64,000 nucleotides of DNA, taken from assembly GCF_008001035.1 (NCBI RefSeq), contig NZ_CP042856.1, positions 868,001-932,000 on the forward strand. Direction: 5' to 3'. Under the pieces are notes generated by a model that did not search any database, had not been told where the DNA came from, and saw only the letters and a list, made by a program, of their open reading frames with translations. Below are positions 9,032 to 18,560 of the stretch, piece by piece. Every line of letters begins with the position of its first letter. Position 1 is the stretch's first letter. The stretch comes from Salinibacterium sp. dk2585 (lineage in GTDB: Bacteria; Actinomycetota; Actinomycetes; Actinomycetales; Microbacteriaceae). The position numbers and the translations under genes are program-made.

Positions 9032-9768
9032 AGTGCGCTCCCGACACGGTAGGTGGAGCGGGGGCGGATGAAGGCGACGACGAGCGCGAGGGCCGCCCTG
9101 CTGAGGTAGGCCGCCGCCTTGAAGGGGTTGTGGGAGGGCACGCCACCAGCACGAACCCGCATGGCAACAGGCACCTGTCGCACGACGAGGCCGGACCGGG
9201 ATGCGATGACGAGCGCCTCGATCGTGTCTCCGAGGTATTCGGCGGGGTAGTGCTGCGCGAAGAGACGGATGGCTCGGGGCCCTGACGCGCGGAATCCCGA
9301 GGTGGTGTCGGTGAGCTTGGTGCGCGAGGTGCGGCTGAGCACGAGGGCGAGCACCTTCATGGCCCATTGGCGCGGGCCACGTACCCGGTAGTCGCCTTCG
9401 CCCGCGAACCGGGCGCCTAGAACGAGGTCAGCGTGCTCGAGTTCACGCAGGAGCGCGGGTACCCCGTCTGGGTCGTGCTGGCCATCCGAGTCCACCTGCA
9501 CGACGGCGTCGAAGCCGTGTTCGAGGGCGTAACGGAATCCGACGCGCATGGCGCCCCCAACGCCGAGGTTGTAGGGGAGCGTGGCCACGAGCGCCCCGGC
9601 TTCGCGGGCGACGGTGCTCGTCGCATCCCGCGAACCGTCGTCAACGACCAGGACGGTGGCTCCGGGCAGTTTCGCGTGCACCTCGCGCACGACGTCGCCG
9701 ACGGACTCCTCCTCATTGAATGCGGGCATCACGATGAGCGTGCGCGGGTGATCTGGGGACACGCCCAT
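9028..9768 (-). CDS. GT2 glycosyltransferase, polyprenyl-phosphate sugar synthase-like (DPM1-like)
   Basis: 246 aa single-domain GT2. Visible motifs are VMPAFNEEES near the start, VVDDGSRDAT, the metal-binding VQVDSDGQHDP (DSD) and GARF, then TDTTSGFRA before a basic C-terminal region. This is the dolichol/polyprenyl-phosphate mannose or glucose synthase pattern, lacking C-terminal membrane anchors, which fits with the adjacent small DUF2304 membrane partner. It heads an operon with the DUF2304 and DUF2142 genes through overlapping stops and starts. The sugar donor cannot be deduced; GDP-mannose is plausible given manA, manB and gmd nearby. Confidence 0.87.
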   Translation of the reverse strand: MGVSPDHPRTLIVMPAFNEEESVGDVVREVHAKLPGATVLVVDDGSRDATSTVAREAGALVATLPYNLGVGGAMRVGFRYALEHGFDAVVQVDSDGQHDPDGVPALLRELEHADLVLGARFAGEGDYRVRGPRQWAMKVLALVLSRTSRTKLTDTTSGFRASGPRAIRLFAQHYPAEYLGDTIEALVIASRSGLVVRQVPVAMRVRAGGVPSHNPFKAAAYLSRAALALVVAFIRPRSTYRVGSAL

Positions 9769-9816
9769 GATTCTATCGACGCGGCGGTCGCCGACTTGGC
9801 GCTACGCCGTTCGTCG

Positions 9817-10743
9817 TCAGTAGGGGAGTCCCAGCACGTGGCGGGTGAGCGTGCGGATACCCGTCTTGTTCTGCTTGGCGAGAGCCCCCGGCAACTCGGT
9901 GAGCGCATGCAGGCGAGAGGTCAGATGATTGCGTGCCGCCCGTGCGGCCCGCGGCCACCCGAGAGCCTTGGCCGTTTCCTCCGCCTCGCGGAACAGCGTG
10001 CGCTCCTGCCGAAACTTGGAGCCATCCGGGCCGGTCACGGCCGAGACGCTCGCTGAATGCCTGCGGTAGGCGAAGACAACCTCATCGTCGAGCACGAGCG
10101 AGCCGCCCTCAGTGGCGATCTGGAACATCATGGCGAGGTCCTGAGTCACGTCGAGGTCCGTGCGGAACCCGGATGCCACGCGAGAGACCCGCCAGGTGAC
10201 GCTCGGAAAATATGGCCAGAAGCCACGCAGCAGACTCGCTGCCAGCTCCTCGCCCCGGTACTGCCGCGCTCCGGTGCCGCGGAAACGGTAGAGCGCTTTG
10301 ACCCGGTCGGCGAGCGGCTCGACCGGTTTGCCGTTCTCATCGATGACGGTGACCCCCGGTTGGATGATGTCGGCATCCGGGAACTCGGCGATGAGTTGCC
10401 GGACACGACCCACGTATCCCGGAAGCATGACGTCGTCGCAGCCCATGATGGTCACGAACTCGCTCTTGGCCAGTCCCACGCTCTTGTTGTAATTGCGGCT
10501 GGGGCGCAGGTTCTCCTCGTTGCGGATGTAGGTGACTCGGGGGTCATCGATCGACTTCGCCCACTCGCCTGCCGACAAATCCGGGTAGACGTCGTCAACG
10601 ATCGTCAATCGCCAGTTGGGGTCCTCCTGTCGCAGCACGCTTTCGACGGCGATCATGAAGTGGTCGACGCTGCCCCAGAAGGGCATCATGATGTCGAGTG
10701 CCTCACCGGCTGCTGGGCTCTGCTGGGCTGCGTTCACGGTCAC
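9817..10743 (-). CDS. GT2 family glycosyltransferase
   Basis: 308 aa. The N-terminal GT-A fold shows IMMPFWGSVDHF, IVDDVYPD and the acidic MGCDDVMLPGYV metal site; a C-terminal portion with ATEGGSLVLDDEVVFAYRRH follows, typical of polysaccharide-assembling GT2 enzymes. It ends 48 bases before the DPM-like gene on the same strand and could lead that operon. It is divergent from the fucose-synthase-like gene, with a 100-base gap that should carry promoters for both. Donor and acceptor are unknown. Confidence 0.82.
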   Translation of the reverse strand: MTVNAAQQSPAAGEALDIMMPFWGSVDHFMIAVESVLRQEDPNWRLTIVDDVYPDLSAGEWAKSIDDPRVTYIRNEENLRPSRNYNKSVGLAKSEFVTIMGCDDVMLPGYVGRVRQLIAEFPDADIIQPGVTVIDENGKPVEPLADRVKALYRFRGTGARQYRGEELAASLLRGFWPYFPSVTWRVSRVASGFRTDLDVTQDLAMMFQIATEGGSLVLDDEVVFAYRRHSASVSAVTGPDGSKFRQERTLFREAEETAKALGWPRAARAARNHLTSRLHALTELPGALAKQNKTGIRTLTRHVLGLPY

Positions 10744-10843
10744 CCAGCCTACCCAGCCATCAGGTCGGGCGACGCTGCTCGACTAAGCTCGATGGCATGT
10801 GTGTTGGCGCCCCAGACCTCCGCCCGATCGAGCGGGTCCACTG

Positions 10844-11788
10844 ATGCGCGTCGTCGTCACGGGCGCGGCAGGCATGCTCGGCTCGAGTATCGTGCAGCAA
10901 TGGCCGAGCCTGCGGCCTGATGACGAGCTGGTCGCGCTCACACGGGATGTAGTCGACCTTCGCGATGCCTCCGCGACCGCCGAGGTGATCGGGCAGCTCC
11001 GGCCCGACGCCATCATCCACGCCGCTGCAAGGGTGGCAGGCATCGCCGACAAGCTCGAGCGACCGGCAACGTTCCTCCAAGAGAACATCCAGCTCGACAG
11101 CAGCATCATCTCGGCGGCGATCGCCGCTGAGGTGCCCGAATTCCTCTACATCTCGAGCGGGGCGATCTACCCCGCGGATGTGCGCCAGCCCATCATTGAA
11201 AGTGATCTCCTCGGGGGGCCACTCGAGGGGGCGAACGAGGGCTATGCGCTCGCGAAGATCGCGGGCACAAAGCTCTGCGAATACGCGAGTCGACAGTATG
11301 GCTGGGCGTATCGCGCTGCGGTTCCAAGCAACCTCTATGGCCCCGGCGACGACTTCCGCCCTGGGCGTGCGCATCTGGTCGCCTCCACGATCGCGAAGGC
11401 CGATGACGCGGTGCGTGCGGGTGATGATTCGCTGCCGGTGTGGGGCGACGGCACGGCGCGGCGGGAGTTCACCTACGCGCCCGACCTGGCGGCGTGGCTC
11501 GTCAGCCAGGTGGGCGCCCTCGAAGCCTGGCCCCCCATGCTCAATCTCGGCGTCGGCGTCGACCACTCGATTCGTGAATACTATGAGGCAGCCGCACGGG
11601 CTGTCGGGTTCGCGGGAACGTTCGACTATGACACGTCGAAGCCGTCTGGCGTCATGCAGCGGCTCCTCGATTCGAGCAGGGCGCGAGCGCTCGGCTGGAA
11701 CCCGACGACCACTCTCGACGAAGGCTATGCCGCGACGACCGCGGCCTACCTCGCGTCGCACACCTCCGAGCAAGGATCCACGCTATGA
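10844..11788 (+). CDS. GDP-L-fucose synthase/ColC-like GDP-sugar reductase with Cys-to-Ala change
   Basis: 314 aa SDR enzyme; TGAAGMLG at residues 6-13, catalytic Tyr134/Lys138 in YALAKIAG, and the family signature PSNLYGPGDDF. By my alignment with E. coli GDP-fucose synthase (constant offset of two), Ser105, Tyr134, Lys138 and His177 equal Ser107, Tyr136, Lys140 and His179, but the epimerisation Cys109 is Ala107 (SSGAIYP). The protein may therefore reduce the 4-keto group without full epimerisation, or use another base. The stop overlaps the ColD-like start by four bases (ATGA), so the two probably act in sequence. ATG 10844 was chosen over an in-frame GTG at 10799 because the Rossmann strand begins there. 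Confidence 0.83.
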   Translation: MRVVVTGAAGMLGSSIVQQWPSLRPDDELVALTRDVVDLRDASATAEVIGQLRPDAIIHAAARVAGIADKLERPATFLQENIQLDSSIISAAIAAEVPEFLYISSGAIYPADVRQPIIESDLLGGPLEGANEGYALAKIAGTKLCEYASRQYGWAYRAAVPSNLYGPGDDFRPGRAHLVASTIAKADDAVRAGDDSLPVWGDGTARREFTYAPDLAAWLVSQVGALEAWPPMLNLGVGVDHSIREYYEAAARAVGFAGTFDYDTSKPSGVMQRLLDSSRARALGWNPTTTLDEGYAATTAAYLASHTSEQGSTL

Positions 11789-12966
11789 CCGAAGCATCCC
11801 AGGGTTTCCCTCTCGCCACGTCCAGCTGGGACGAGGCGGAATACGCCGCCATCCAGCGCGTCGTTGACAGCGGCCGCTTCACGATGGGCCCACTGGTAAA
11901 GCAGTTCGAGGCAGAGTTTGCTGCACACTTCGGCGCGGGTTTCGGCGTCATGGTCAACTCCGGCAGTAGCGCAAACCTGCTCGCAGTGGCAGCGGCCGTG
12001 CTCGACCCTCGGATCGACCTCAACCCAGGAGACGAGGTGCTCGTCCCAGCAGTTTCATGGGCGACGACGTACTACCCGCTCCACCAGTACGGTCTCATCC
12101 CTCGTTTCGTCGATATCGACATCGATACTCTCAACCTGGACCTCGACCTCGCCGAGGCTGCGATCGGGCCGAAGACGAAGGCGATCTTCGCCGTCAACTT
12201 GCTCGGCAACCCCAATGATTTCACCCGACTGGCGGCGATGGCCGAGAAGCACGGCCTTGTGCTCCTCGAGGACAATTGTGAGTCGCTTGGCGCCAGGCAC
12301 GCGGGTACCTGGGCGGGTACCGCAGGGATCATGGGCACCTTCAGTGCCTTCTTCTCGCACCACATCTCGACCATGGAGGGCGGCGTCATCCTCACGGACG
12401 ACGAACAGCTCTACCAGGAACTCACCTCGCTCCGCGCCCATGGGTGGACCCGGGAACTGCCAGAGAAGAACTTCGTGCACGACAAGACGGGGGATCGCTT
12501 CGACGACCTCTTCCGTTTCGTGCTGCCGGGCTATAACGTGCGCCCCCTCGAGATGTCAGGTGCGCTCGGCATCGAGCAGATCAAGAAGGTGCCGTCGCTC
12601 GTCGAGGGTCGTCGCCACAACGCCGCATACTTCACGTCGAAGTTCGCCGGTCTCGACACCGTGCGCCTGCAGCGGGAGACAGGCGAGAGCAGCTGGTTCG
12701 GCTTCTCCCTCGTGCTGGAGGGTTCCCTCGCGGGACGCAGGGCCGAGGTTGCCCGCGCGCTCGAGGCGGCGGGGGTGGAGGCTCGTCCGATCGTCGCAGG
12801 CAACTTCGCACGAAATCCCGTCATGCGCTACCTCGACGCCGTCGTGCCCGACGAGCTGCCCGCGGCAGACAAGGTGCACGTCGACGGCCTCTTCGTGGGC
12901 AACCACCACTATCCGGTCGAGCCGGGAATCGATCTCGTCTTCGAGACCCTCTCCGCACTCTCCTGA
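11785..12966 (+). CDS. colD: ColD-like PLP-dependent GDP-4-keto-6-deoxymannose 3-dehydratase
   Basis: 393 aa DegT/DnrJ/EryC1-fold protein. In sugar aminotransferases a lysine in this loop binds PLP; here the loop reads FFSHHISTMEGG, with His192 at that position, as in the 3-deoxygenating enzyme ColD. Many further segments match what I know of ColD: VPAVSWATTYYPL, VDIDIDTLN, LEDNCES, LRAHGWTR, FVLPGYNVRPLEMSGA and RPIVAGNF. ColD removes the C3 hydroxyl of GDP-4-keto-6-deoxymannose using PLP and glutamate. Gmd (17535) would supply that substrate and the overlapping SDR gene would process the product, giving a GDP-3,6-dideoxyhexose. A plain aminotransferase call would be wrong. Confidence 0.85.
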   Translation: MTEASQGFPLATSSWDEAEYAAIQRVVDSGRFTMGPLVKQFEAEFAAHFGAGFGVMVNSGSSANLLAVAAAVLDPRIDLNPGDEVLVPAVSWATTYYPLHQYGLIPRFVDIDIDTLNLDLDLAEAAIGPKTKAIFAVNLLGNPNDFTRLAAMAEKHGLVLLEDNCESLGARHAGTWAGTAGIMGTFSAFFSHHISTMEGGVILTDDEQLYQELTSLRAHGWTRELPEKNFVHDKTGDRFDDLFRFVLPGYNVRPLEMSGALGIEQIKKVPSLVEGRRHNAAYFTSKFAGLDTVRLQRETGESSWFGFSLVLEGSLAGRRAEVARALEAAGVEARPIVAGNFARNPVMRYLDAVVPDELPAADKVHVDGLFVGNHHYPVEPGIDLVFETLSALS

Positions 12967-12999
12967 GCGCCGGCTCCTCCAGGAGTCGGATGCTGCGGC

Positions 13000-14097
13000 T
13001 CAGCCCTGTCGAAGCGCCTTTCTGAACGACTCAAGGGTCTGCTCCGCGACCTTCTCCCACGAGAACTGCGCCGACCGCGCCAGGCCGAGTCGCGTCAGTT
13101 CCTGCTGGCGCTCGGGCTGAGAGGCCAGGCTCCGCACCGCCCGCGCCAGGTCGGCGGGGTCTCCCGCGGTGAAGTAATCGGCGGCATCCGCTCCCACCTC
13201 CCGAAACACCTCGGTGTCGGCGAGAATCACTGGCAGGCCGATTCCCATGGCCTCGAGGGTGGGGAGCGAGAACCCCGTGGCGAGCGTCGAGTCTATGAGC
13301 GCCGTCGCTGTGGCGAAGAGTTCAGAGAGCTCCTCGGTCGGCACCCACGACTTGAGTTCGACCCAGCGTTCCAGGCCGAGTTCGCGCACGAGCGGGATGA
13401 GTGGGTCGTCTCCGTGGCTCCCCGTGATGACGAGGCGAGGTCGCTCGTCCTCCGGAATCTCCGCCCACGCCCGCACCACGGTTGCGAAGTCTTTGTAGGG
13501 GCTGCGCTGGCCGATGGCGAGAAAGAGGTTCGATGCCCGGCTGAGGCCGACGCTCACGGAGGGGTCTGGTGCGCGCCCCGCGAGAGGGATGACATCGATC
13601 CGGTCGTCATCGAAGCGCAGATAGCGACGGATGGCGCTCGCAGAGTACTCGCTGATCGTGATGAGCCGCGAGGCTGCGGCGGCACCCCGCTTCTCCATCC
13701 ACTTCACGGGCTCGGTGAAGAGCTTCGTCTGCATGAGTTCGGGATGCGAGAAGTACAGCAGGTCGTGCACAGAGATGACGAGCGGCGCGGGCGGACGGAG
13801 CGGCCCGAACATCGCGGGGCCGTGGATGAGGTCGGCGCCCGCTCGCTGAGCGGCCCGCGCGACGCTGAACAGTTCGCCGAAGGCCCAGGTGAGGCGGTTC
13901 TCGCCGCTGATGCCCGAGTCGATGACCTCACCAGGGAACCACGAGTAATCGCGTTCCATGAGTTCGGTGCTCGCGTAGCCCACGAAACTGAACTCGCCCG
14001 GCCGCTCGCCGAGCCTGCGGTAGAGCTCACGAGCATAGATCTCGATACCGCCCTTCGTGCCGGTCGACTGCAGGAGGTTCACGAACACGAGAGGCAT
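13000..14097 (-). CDS. GT4 family glycosyltransferase
   Basis: 365 aa GT-B enzyme. The N-terminal half has a glycine-rich GTKGGIEIYARELYRRLG and ISVHDLLYFSHPEL; the C-terminal half has FLAIGQRSPYKDF, a LVITGSHG strand and the donor-binding FSLPTLEAMGIGLPVILAD (E..G..E type). This is the mannosyl/rhamnosyl-type GT4 layout. It converges on the ColD-like gene (33-base gap) and is divergent from the next GT2 with only 44 bases between the start codons. It is probably one of the repeat-unit transferases; its sugar specificity is unknown. Confidence 0.85.
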   Translation of the reverse strand: MPLVFVNLLQSTGTKGGIEIYARELYRRLGERPGEFSFVGYASTELMERDYSWFPGEVIDSGISGENRLTWAFGELFSVARAAQRAGADLIHGPAMFGPLRPPAPLVISVHDLLYFSHPELMQTKLFTEPVKWMEKRGAAAASRLITISEYSASAIRRYLRFDDDRIDVIPLAGRAPDPSVSVGLSRASNLFLAIGQRSPYKDFATVVRAWAEIPEDERPRLVITGSHGDDPLIPLVRELGLERWVELKSWVPTEELSELFATATALIDSTLATGFSLPTLEAMGIGLPVILADTEVFREVGADAADYFTAGDPADLARAVRSLASQPERQQELTRLGLARSAQFSWEKVAEQTLESFRKALRQG

Positions 14098-14141
14098 GCG
14101 CCCATGCTAGCGAGCGTGCTGGCGCCGCTAGGCTCGACGGC

Positions 14142-15131
14142 GTGACGACCATCTCCGTGGCTCTTGCGACCTACAACGGCGAGCGTTTCGTCGCTGAGCA
14201 GGTGGAGAGCATCCTTGCCCAGTCGCGGCGCCCCGACGAGTTGCTCGTTGCCGACGACGGGTCGACCGATGCGACGCTCGACATCATCCGCGCCACCCAC
14301 GAGGCCGCGGGAAGCGGGGTGAGGCTCCGCGTCCTCGACCCCGGCGGGCGCCTCGGCGTGACGAAGAACTTCGAGCGCGCCGTCAGCGCCTGCGAGGGCG
14401 ACCTCATCGTGCTCAGCGATCAGGATGACGTTTGGCATCCGGATCGGCTCGAGAGGGCCGCAACCTCATTCGAGGCCCGGCCCGGTCTCCTGCTGCAGCA
14501 TTCGGATGCCCGCCTTGTCGACGCCGACGGCCGACCCCTCGATGTGGGACTGCTCGAAGCGCTCCGGGTGTCGGCTGCCGAACGACAGGCGATCCACAGG
14601 GGAGAGGCGTTTTCGGCGTATCTCCGCCGCAATCTGGTGACGGGGGCGACAGTCGCGTTTCGCGCGTCGCTGCTGCAGCACGCCATGCCGTTTCCCTCGT
14701 CATGGGTGCATGACGAGTGGCTCGCGGCGATCGCCGCCTCCACCGGTGAGGTCGAGCTCATCGAGGAGCCTCTCATCGATTACCGCCAGCACGGCGCCAA
14801 CCAGATCGGGGCTACCAAGCCCACGCTTCGCTACCGCATCTCACGCATGTTGGAGGAGCGTGGCGATCGCTACGAACGACTCGCGACGCGTGCAGAGGCC
14901 CTCGCCGACCGGCTCGCTCAACTTCCCGTGCCCGACCGGATGCTCGCGGCAGCGCGTGACCGTGCGCGCTTCGACCGCGTGCGGGCGACACTGCCGAAGC
15001 GACGCCTCGCCCGGCTCGGCACCGTACTGGACGAGCACAGGGCGGGTTCCTATCGGCGATTGTCGAGTCAGGGGACCCTCGACGTATTCCGGGACATCCT
15101 GCAGCCCGCGCGTGATGGAATGAAGCCATGA
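14142..15131 (+). CDS. GT2 family glycosyltransferase, rhamnosyltransferase-like
   Basis: 329 aa from a GTG start. SVALATYNGERFV, the DDGSTDAT metal region and VLSDQDDVWHPDRLE (near residue 90-105) are characteristic of O-antigen GT2 enzymes, many annotated as rhamnosyltransferases. The C-terminal 100 residues are basic and could bind membrane or polymer. It is followed 25 bases later by galE on the same strand. Function in side-chain or backbone synthesis is inferred from motifs and neighbours only. Confidence 0.83.
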   Translation: MTTISVALATYNGERFVAEQVESILAQSRRPDELLVADDGSTDATLDIIRATHEAAGSGVRLRVLDPGGRLGVTKNFERAVSACEGDLIVLSDQDDVWHPDRLERAATSFEARPGLLLQHSDARLVDADGRPLDVGLLEALRVSAAERQAIHRGEAFSAYLRRNLVTGATVAFRASLLQHAMPFPSSWVHDEWLAAIAASTGEVELIEEPLIDYRQHGANQIGATKPTLRYRISRMLEERGDRYERLATRAEALADRLAQLPVPDRMLAAARDRARFDRVRATLPKRRLARLGTVLDEHRAGSYRRLSSQGTLDVFRDILQPARDGMKP

Positions 15132-15156
15132 ACGACACGATCTGGGTGTGTGCGGG

Positions 15157-16137
15157 ATGACCGTACTGGTCACCGGCGGAGCCGGCTACATCGGATCGCA
15201 CGTCGTGCGCCTCCTGCGCGAGCGAGGCACGGCGGTGGTGATCGCCGACGACCTCAGCAACGGCGTCCACGCGCGCACCGAGGGCATCCCCACGCTCGAG
15301 ATCGACCTTGCGACGGATGCGACGCCGAGGGTCCTGCGCGACTTCATCGCCCAGCACGCGGTCGACTCCCTCATCCACTTCGCCGCCCGCAAGCAGGTCG
15401 GCGAGTCCGTGCAGCGCCCGGCCTGGTACTACTCGCAGAACGTCGGCTCCCTCGCAAACGTGCTGATGGCCATCGAGGGAACTCCCGTCGACCGCGTCGT
15501 CTTCTCCTCGTCGGCCGCCGTGTATGGCGAACCCGACACCGGGGCGGTGGCCGAAGACGACCCGACGAGGCCCATCAACCCCTACGGCGAGACCAAGCTC
15601 GTGGGCGAGCAACTCCTTGCCGGTTCGGTCACGGCACTCGGCATCTCCGTCACGTCCCTGCGGTACTTCAACGTCGCGGGCGCCGGATGGCCGGACCTCG
15701 GTGACACGGCAGTGCAGAACCTCGTGCCCATGGTCTTCGAGCGCCTGGATGCGGGCGACCGGCCCAAGATCTTCGGCGACGACTACCCGACGCCTGACGG
15801 CACCTGCATTCGCGACTACATCCATGTGCTCGACCTCGCCGAAGCGCATCTCGCCGCCCTGGACCACCTCGAAGCCCGTCGGGGCAAGGGTGAGGCGCCC
15901 GCGGCATCCGTGTTCAATGTCGGAACGGGCGAGGGCAGCAGCGTGCGTGAGGTGGTCGACGCCATCGCCCGTGCTTCTGGCACAACCCTCGAGCCCGAGG
16001 TGCTGCCTCGTCGCGCTGGCGACCCGCCCATGCTCGTCGCGGACCCCGCTCGGATCCGGGAGGTGCTCGGTTGGCAGGCGCGTCACGGACTCGACGACAT
16101 CGTGGCCTCCGCCTGGCAAGCACACACCGCAGGCTGA
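15157..16137 (+). CDS. galE: UDP-glucose 4-epimerase
   Basis: 326 aa SDR. TGGAGYIGSH near the start binds NAD; FSSSAAVYGEPD and NPYGETKLVGE carry the catalytic Ser/Tyr/Lys; TPDGTCIRDYIHV and the late FNVGTGEGSSV are GalE signatures. It interconverts UDP-glucose and UDP-galactose (or the N-acetyl forms), giving galactosyl donors for the polymer. I chose ATG 15157; an in-frame GTG three codons earlier is possible. Convergent with the first ligase-like gene, with only 8 bases between the stops. Confidence 0.9.
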   Translation: MTVLVTGGAGYIGSHVVRLLRERGTAVVIADDLSNGVHARTEGIPTLEIDLATDATPRVLRDFIAQHAVDSLIHFAARKQVGESVQRPAWYYSQNVGSLANVLMAIEGTPVDRVVFSSSAAVYGEPDTGAVAEDDPTRPINPYGETKLVGEQLLAGSVTALGISVTSLRYFNVAGAGWPDLGDTAVQNLVPMVFERLDAGDRPKIFGDDYPTPDGTCIRDYIHVLDLAEAHLAALDHLEARRGKGEAPAASVFNVGTGEGSSVREVVDAIARASGTTLEPEVLPRRAGDPPMLVADPARIREVLGWQARHGLDDIVASAWQAHTAG

Positions 16138-16145
16138 ATCCTCGC

Positions 16146-17438
16146 TCAGGTGACCGTGCCGGCGTCCCTCGGGAGTCGAGTGCGCCAACTGAGGTTTCGT
16201 GATGCCATGACGCAGCAGATGACCAGAGTGAGCCAGCCGAAGCCGACCAGCAGGGAACTCTCCGCCAGCGAGGTCACGGCCAGAACGAGGAGAACCAGCG
16301 CGGGCCAGACATAGATGATGGTGCGGCGACGGGTCGCGAGGAGCCACGACCTGACGAGTGCGAGGCCCAGGAGGGCAACGAAGGCAGCGAGGCCGACGAG
16401 CCCGAGCTGGAGCGCGACGTCGACGAATCCGTTGAGTGCCGACGCGTGTCCGCGCCCGGCCATGAGGAACCACGAATACGGTGGCACATCGCGAGGCCAG
16501 ATTCCGACCCACCCGAAACCCTCGATCGGGTGGAGGCGACTCAGCCCCAGCACCTGCATCCAAAGCGTGTACCGCAACTCGAACTCGCTTCCCGCGTTGA
16601 GCAGGTCGAGGATGCGCTGGCGGGCGACCCACACAATCACGAGTGTCGCGCCCACGACGACGACGAGTGCGATGTTGAGCGCCTGCCGCAACTGCTCGCT
16701 CGCACGACGGATGCCGAAGAGCACGGCGGTCGCGACCGCCAGGACGGCGAGCACTCCAATGGTGACGGGTGACTGTGTCAGCACGACGACGAGAAGCGCT
16801 CCCGCGAGGGAGGTCGCCGAGACCCAACGGCTCACCGACCGGGTTGCCACCTCGACGAAGAAGGTCATGACGGCGATCGCGGCCACGACTCCGAACTGGT
16901 TGCGGGTCCCCATGAGTCCCTCAAGCGGACCCCCGAGGGGCAGGTTGCCCGAGATGCCCAGGAACGGGATCGGCATGTCGATGAGGAGTCCCGCGAAGAC
17001 CTCCATAGCAAGCGAGAGGATGAGTACCACTCTCAAGACGTCGCCTACGGCTCGCACGAGCTGGAGGAGGTCACGACTTAGCGCGATGTAGACGCCGAGG
17101 AACGCGACAGCCACCTGGTAGGCGACTCCGCCAAGGGACGCCCAGTTGTACTGGCTCCACACGACCGAGGCTGCGCTCCACCCGACGAACACGAGCAGTG
17201 AGATCGGCAGCATCCCCTGCCACTCGATCTCCCCGCGCCTCCCGTAGAGTGAGACGCCGCACAGCAGGGCGAGGGTGGCGAGCATGGCTCCGTATCCCCA
17301 CCAGCCGATCATCGCCGTGATCGGGTGCGCGAGGAAGACGATGCCGAGGGCGGCGAGCGTCGCAGCCTTCGTGAACGCCGCCGATGCGAAGAAGGCCCAC
17401 CCCGCATCGGGGATCAGTCGCGTGCCTGGGGTTGCCAT
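16146..17438 (-). CDS. O-antigen ligase/polymerase-like membrane protein (copy 1)
   Basis: 430 aa with about 11 hydrophobic segments. The Wzy_C/WaaL-type hallmark appears as TRNQFGVVAA in the middle and LHPIEGFGWVGIWP in a long external loop. Such proteins polymerise repeat units or ligate finished polymer to an acceptor; in Gram-positive bacteria the acceptor may be a cell-wall or lipid anchor. It starts 96 bases upstream of gmd in the divergent direction. A second, related protein lies just beyond gmd, so one may polymerise and the other ligate; sequence alone cannot assign which. Confidence 0.77.
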   Translation of the reverse strand: MATPGTRLIPDAGWAFFASAAFTKAATLAALGIVFLAHPITAMIGWWGYGAMLATLALLCGVSLYGRRGEIEWQGMLPISLLVFVGWSAASVVWSQYNWASLGGVAYQVAVAFLGVYIALSRDLLQLVRAVGDVLRVVLILSLAMEVFAGLLIDMPIPFLGISGNLPLGGPLEGLMGTRNQFGVVAAIAVMTFFVEVATRSVSRWVSATSLAGALLVVVLTQSPVTIGVLAVLAVATAVLFGIRRASEQLRQALNIALVVVVGATLVIVWVARQRILDLLNAGSEFELRYTLWMQVLGLSRLHPIEGFGWVGIWPRDVPPYSWFLMAGRGHASALNGFVDVALQLGLVGLAAFVALLGLALVRSWLLATRRRTIIYVWPALVLLVLAVTSLAESSLLVGFGWLTLVICCVMASRNLSWRTRLPRDAGTVT

Positions 17439-17534
17439 GGGGCCTTCAGGCTACGGCATGGCGGTCGGGCTCGCGTGTAGAGTTAGGCGACCCATTTCAG
17501 CCCCTCACCCTTTTATCCCGTGGAGGAAACACCG

Positions 17535-18518
<984 letters not shown>

Positions 18519-18530
18519 GGCCTTCCACGA

Positions 18531-18551
18531 TTCAGGAAGGTCGTTCCTGAG
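18531..18551. terminator. Inverted repeat between convergent genes
   Basis: TCAGGAA, a five-base loop (GGTCG), then TTCCTGA, with one possible flanking wobble pair. It lies in the 42 bases between the gmd stop and the stop of the ligase-like gene, so it could end transcription from both sides. The stem is short and there is no T-run. Confidence 0.4.
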
Positions 18552-18560
18552 TTGTGAACG

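Noticed and set aside
11785-12966. Calling the DegT-family protein a sugar aminotransferase
   Set aside because: The PLP-binding Lys is replaced by His192 and the rest follows the 3-dehydratase ColD pattern.
14812-16827. Minus-strand open frame of 671 codons opposite galE and ligase copy 1
   Set aside because: High GC makes long antisense frames common; galE and the ligase-like protein have clear motifs and this frame has only Arg/Gly/His-rich sequence.
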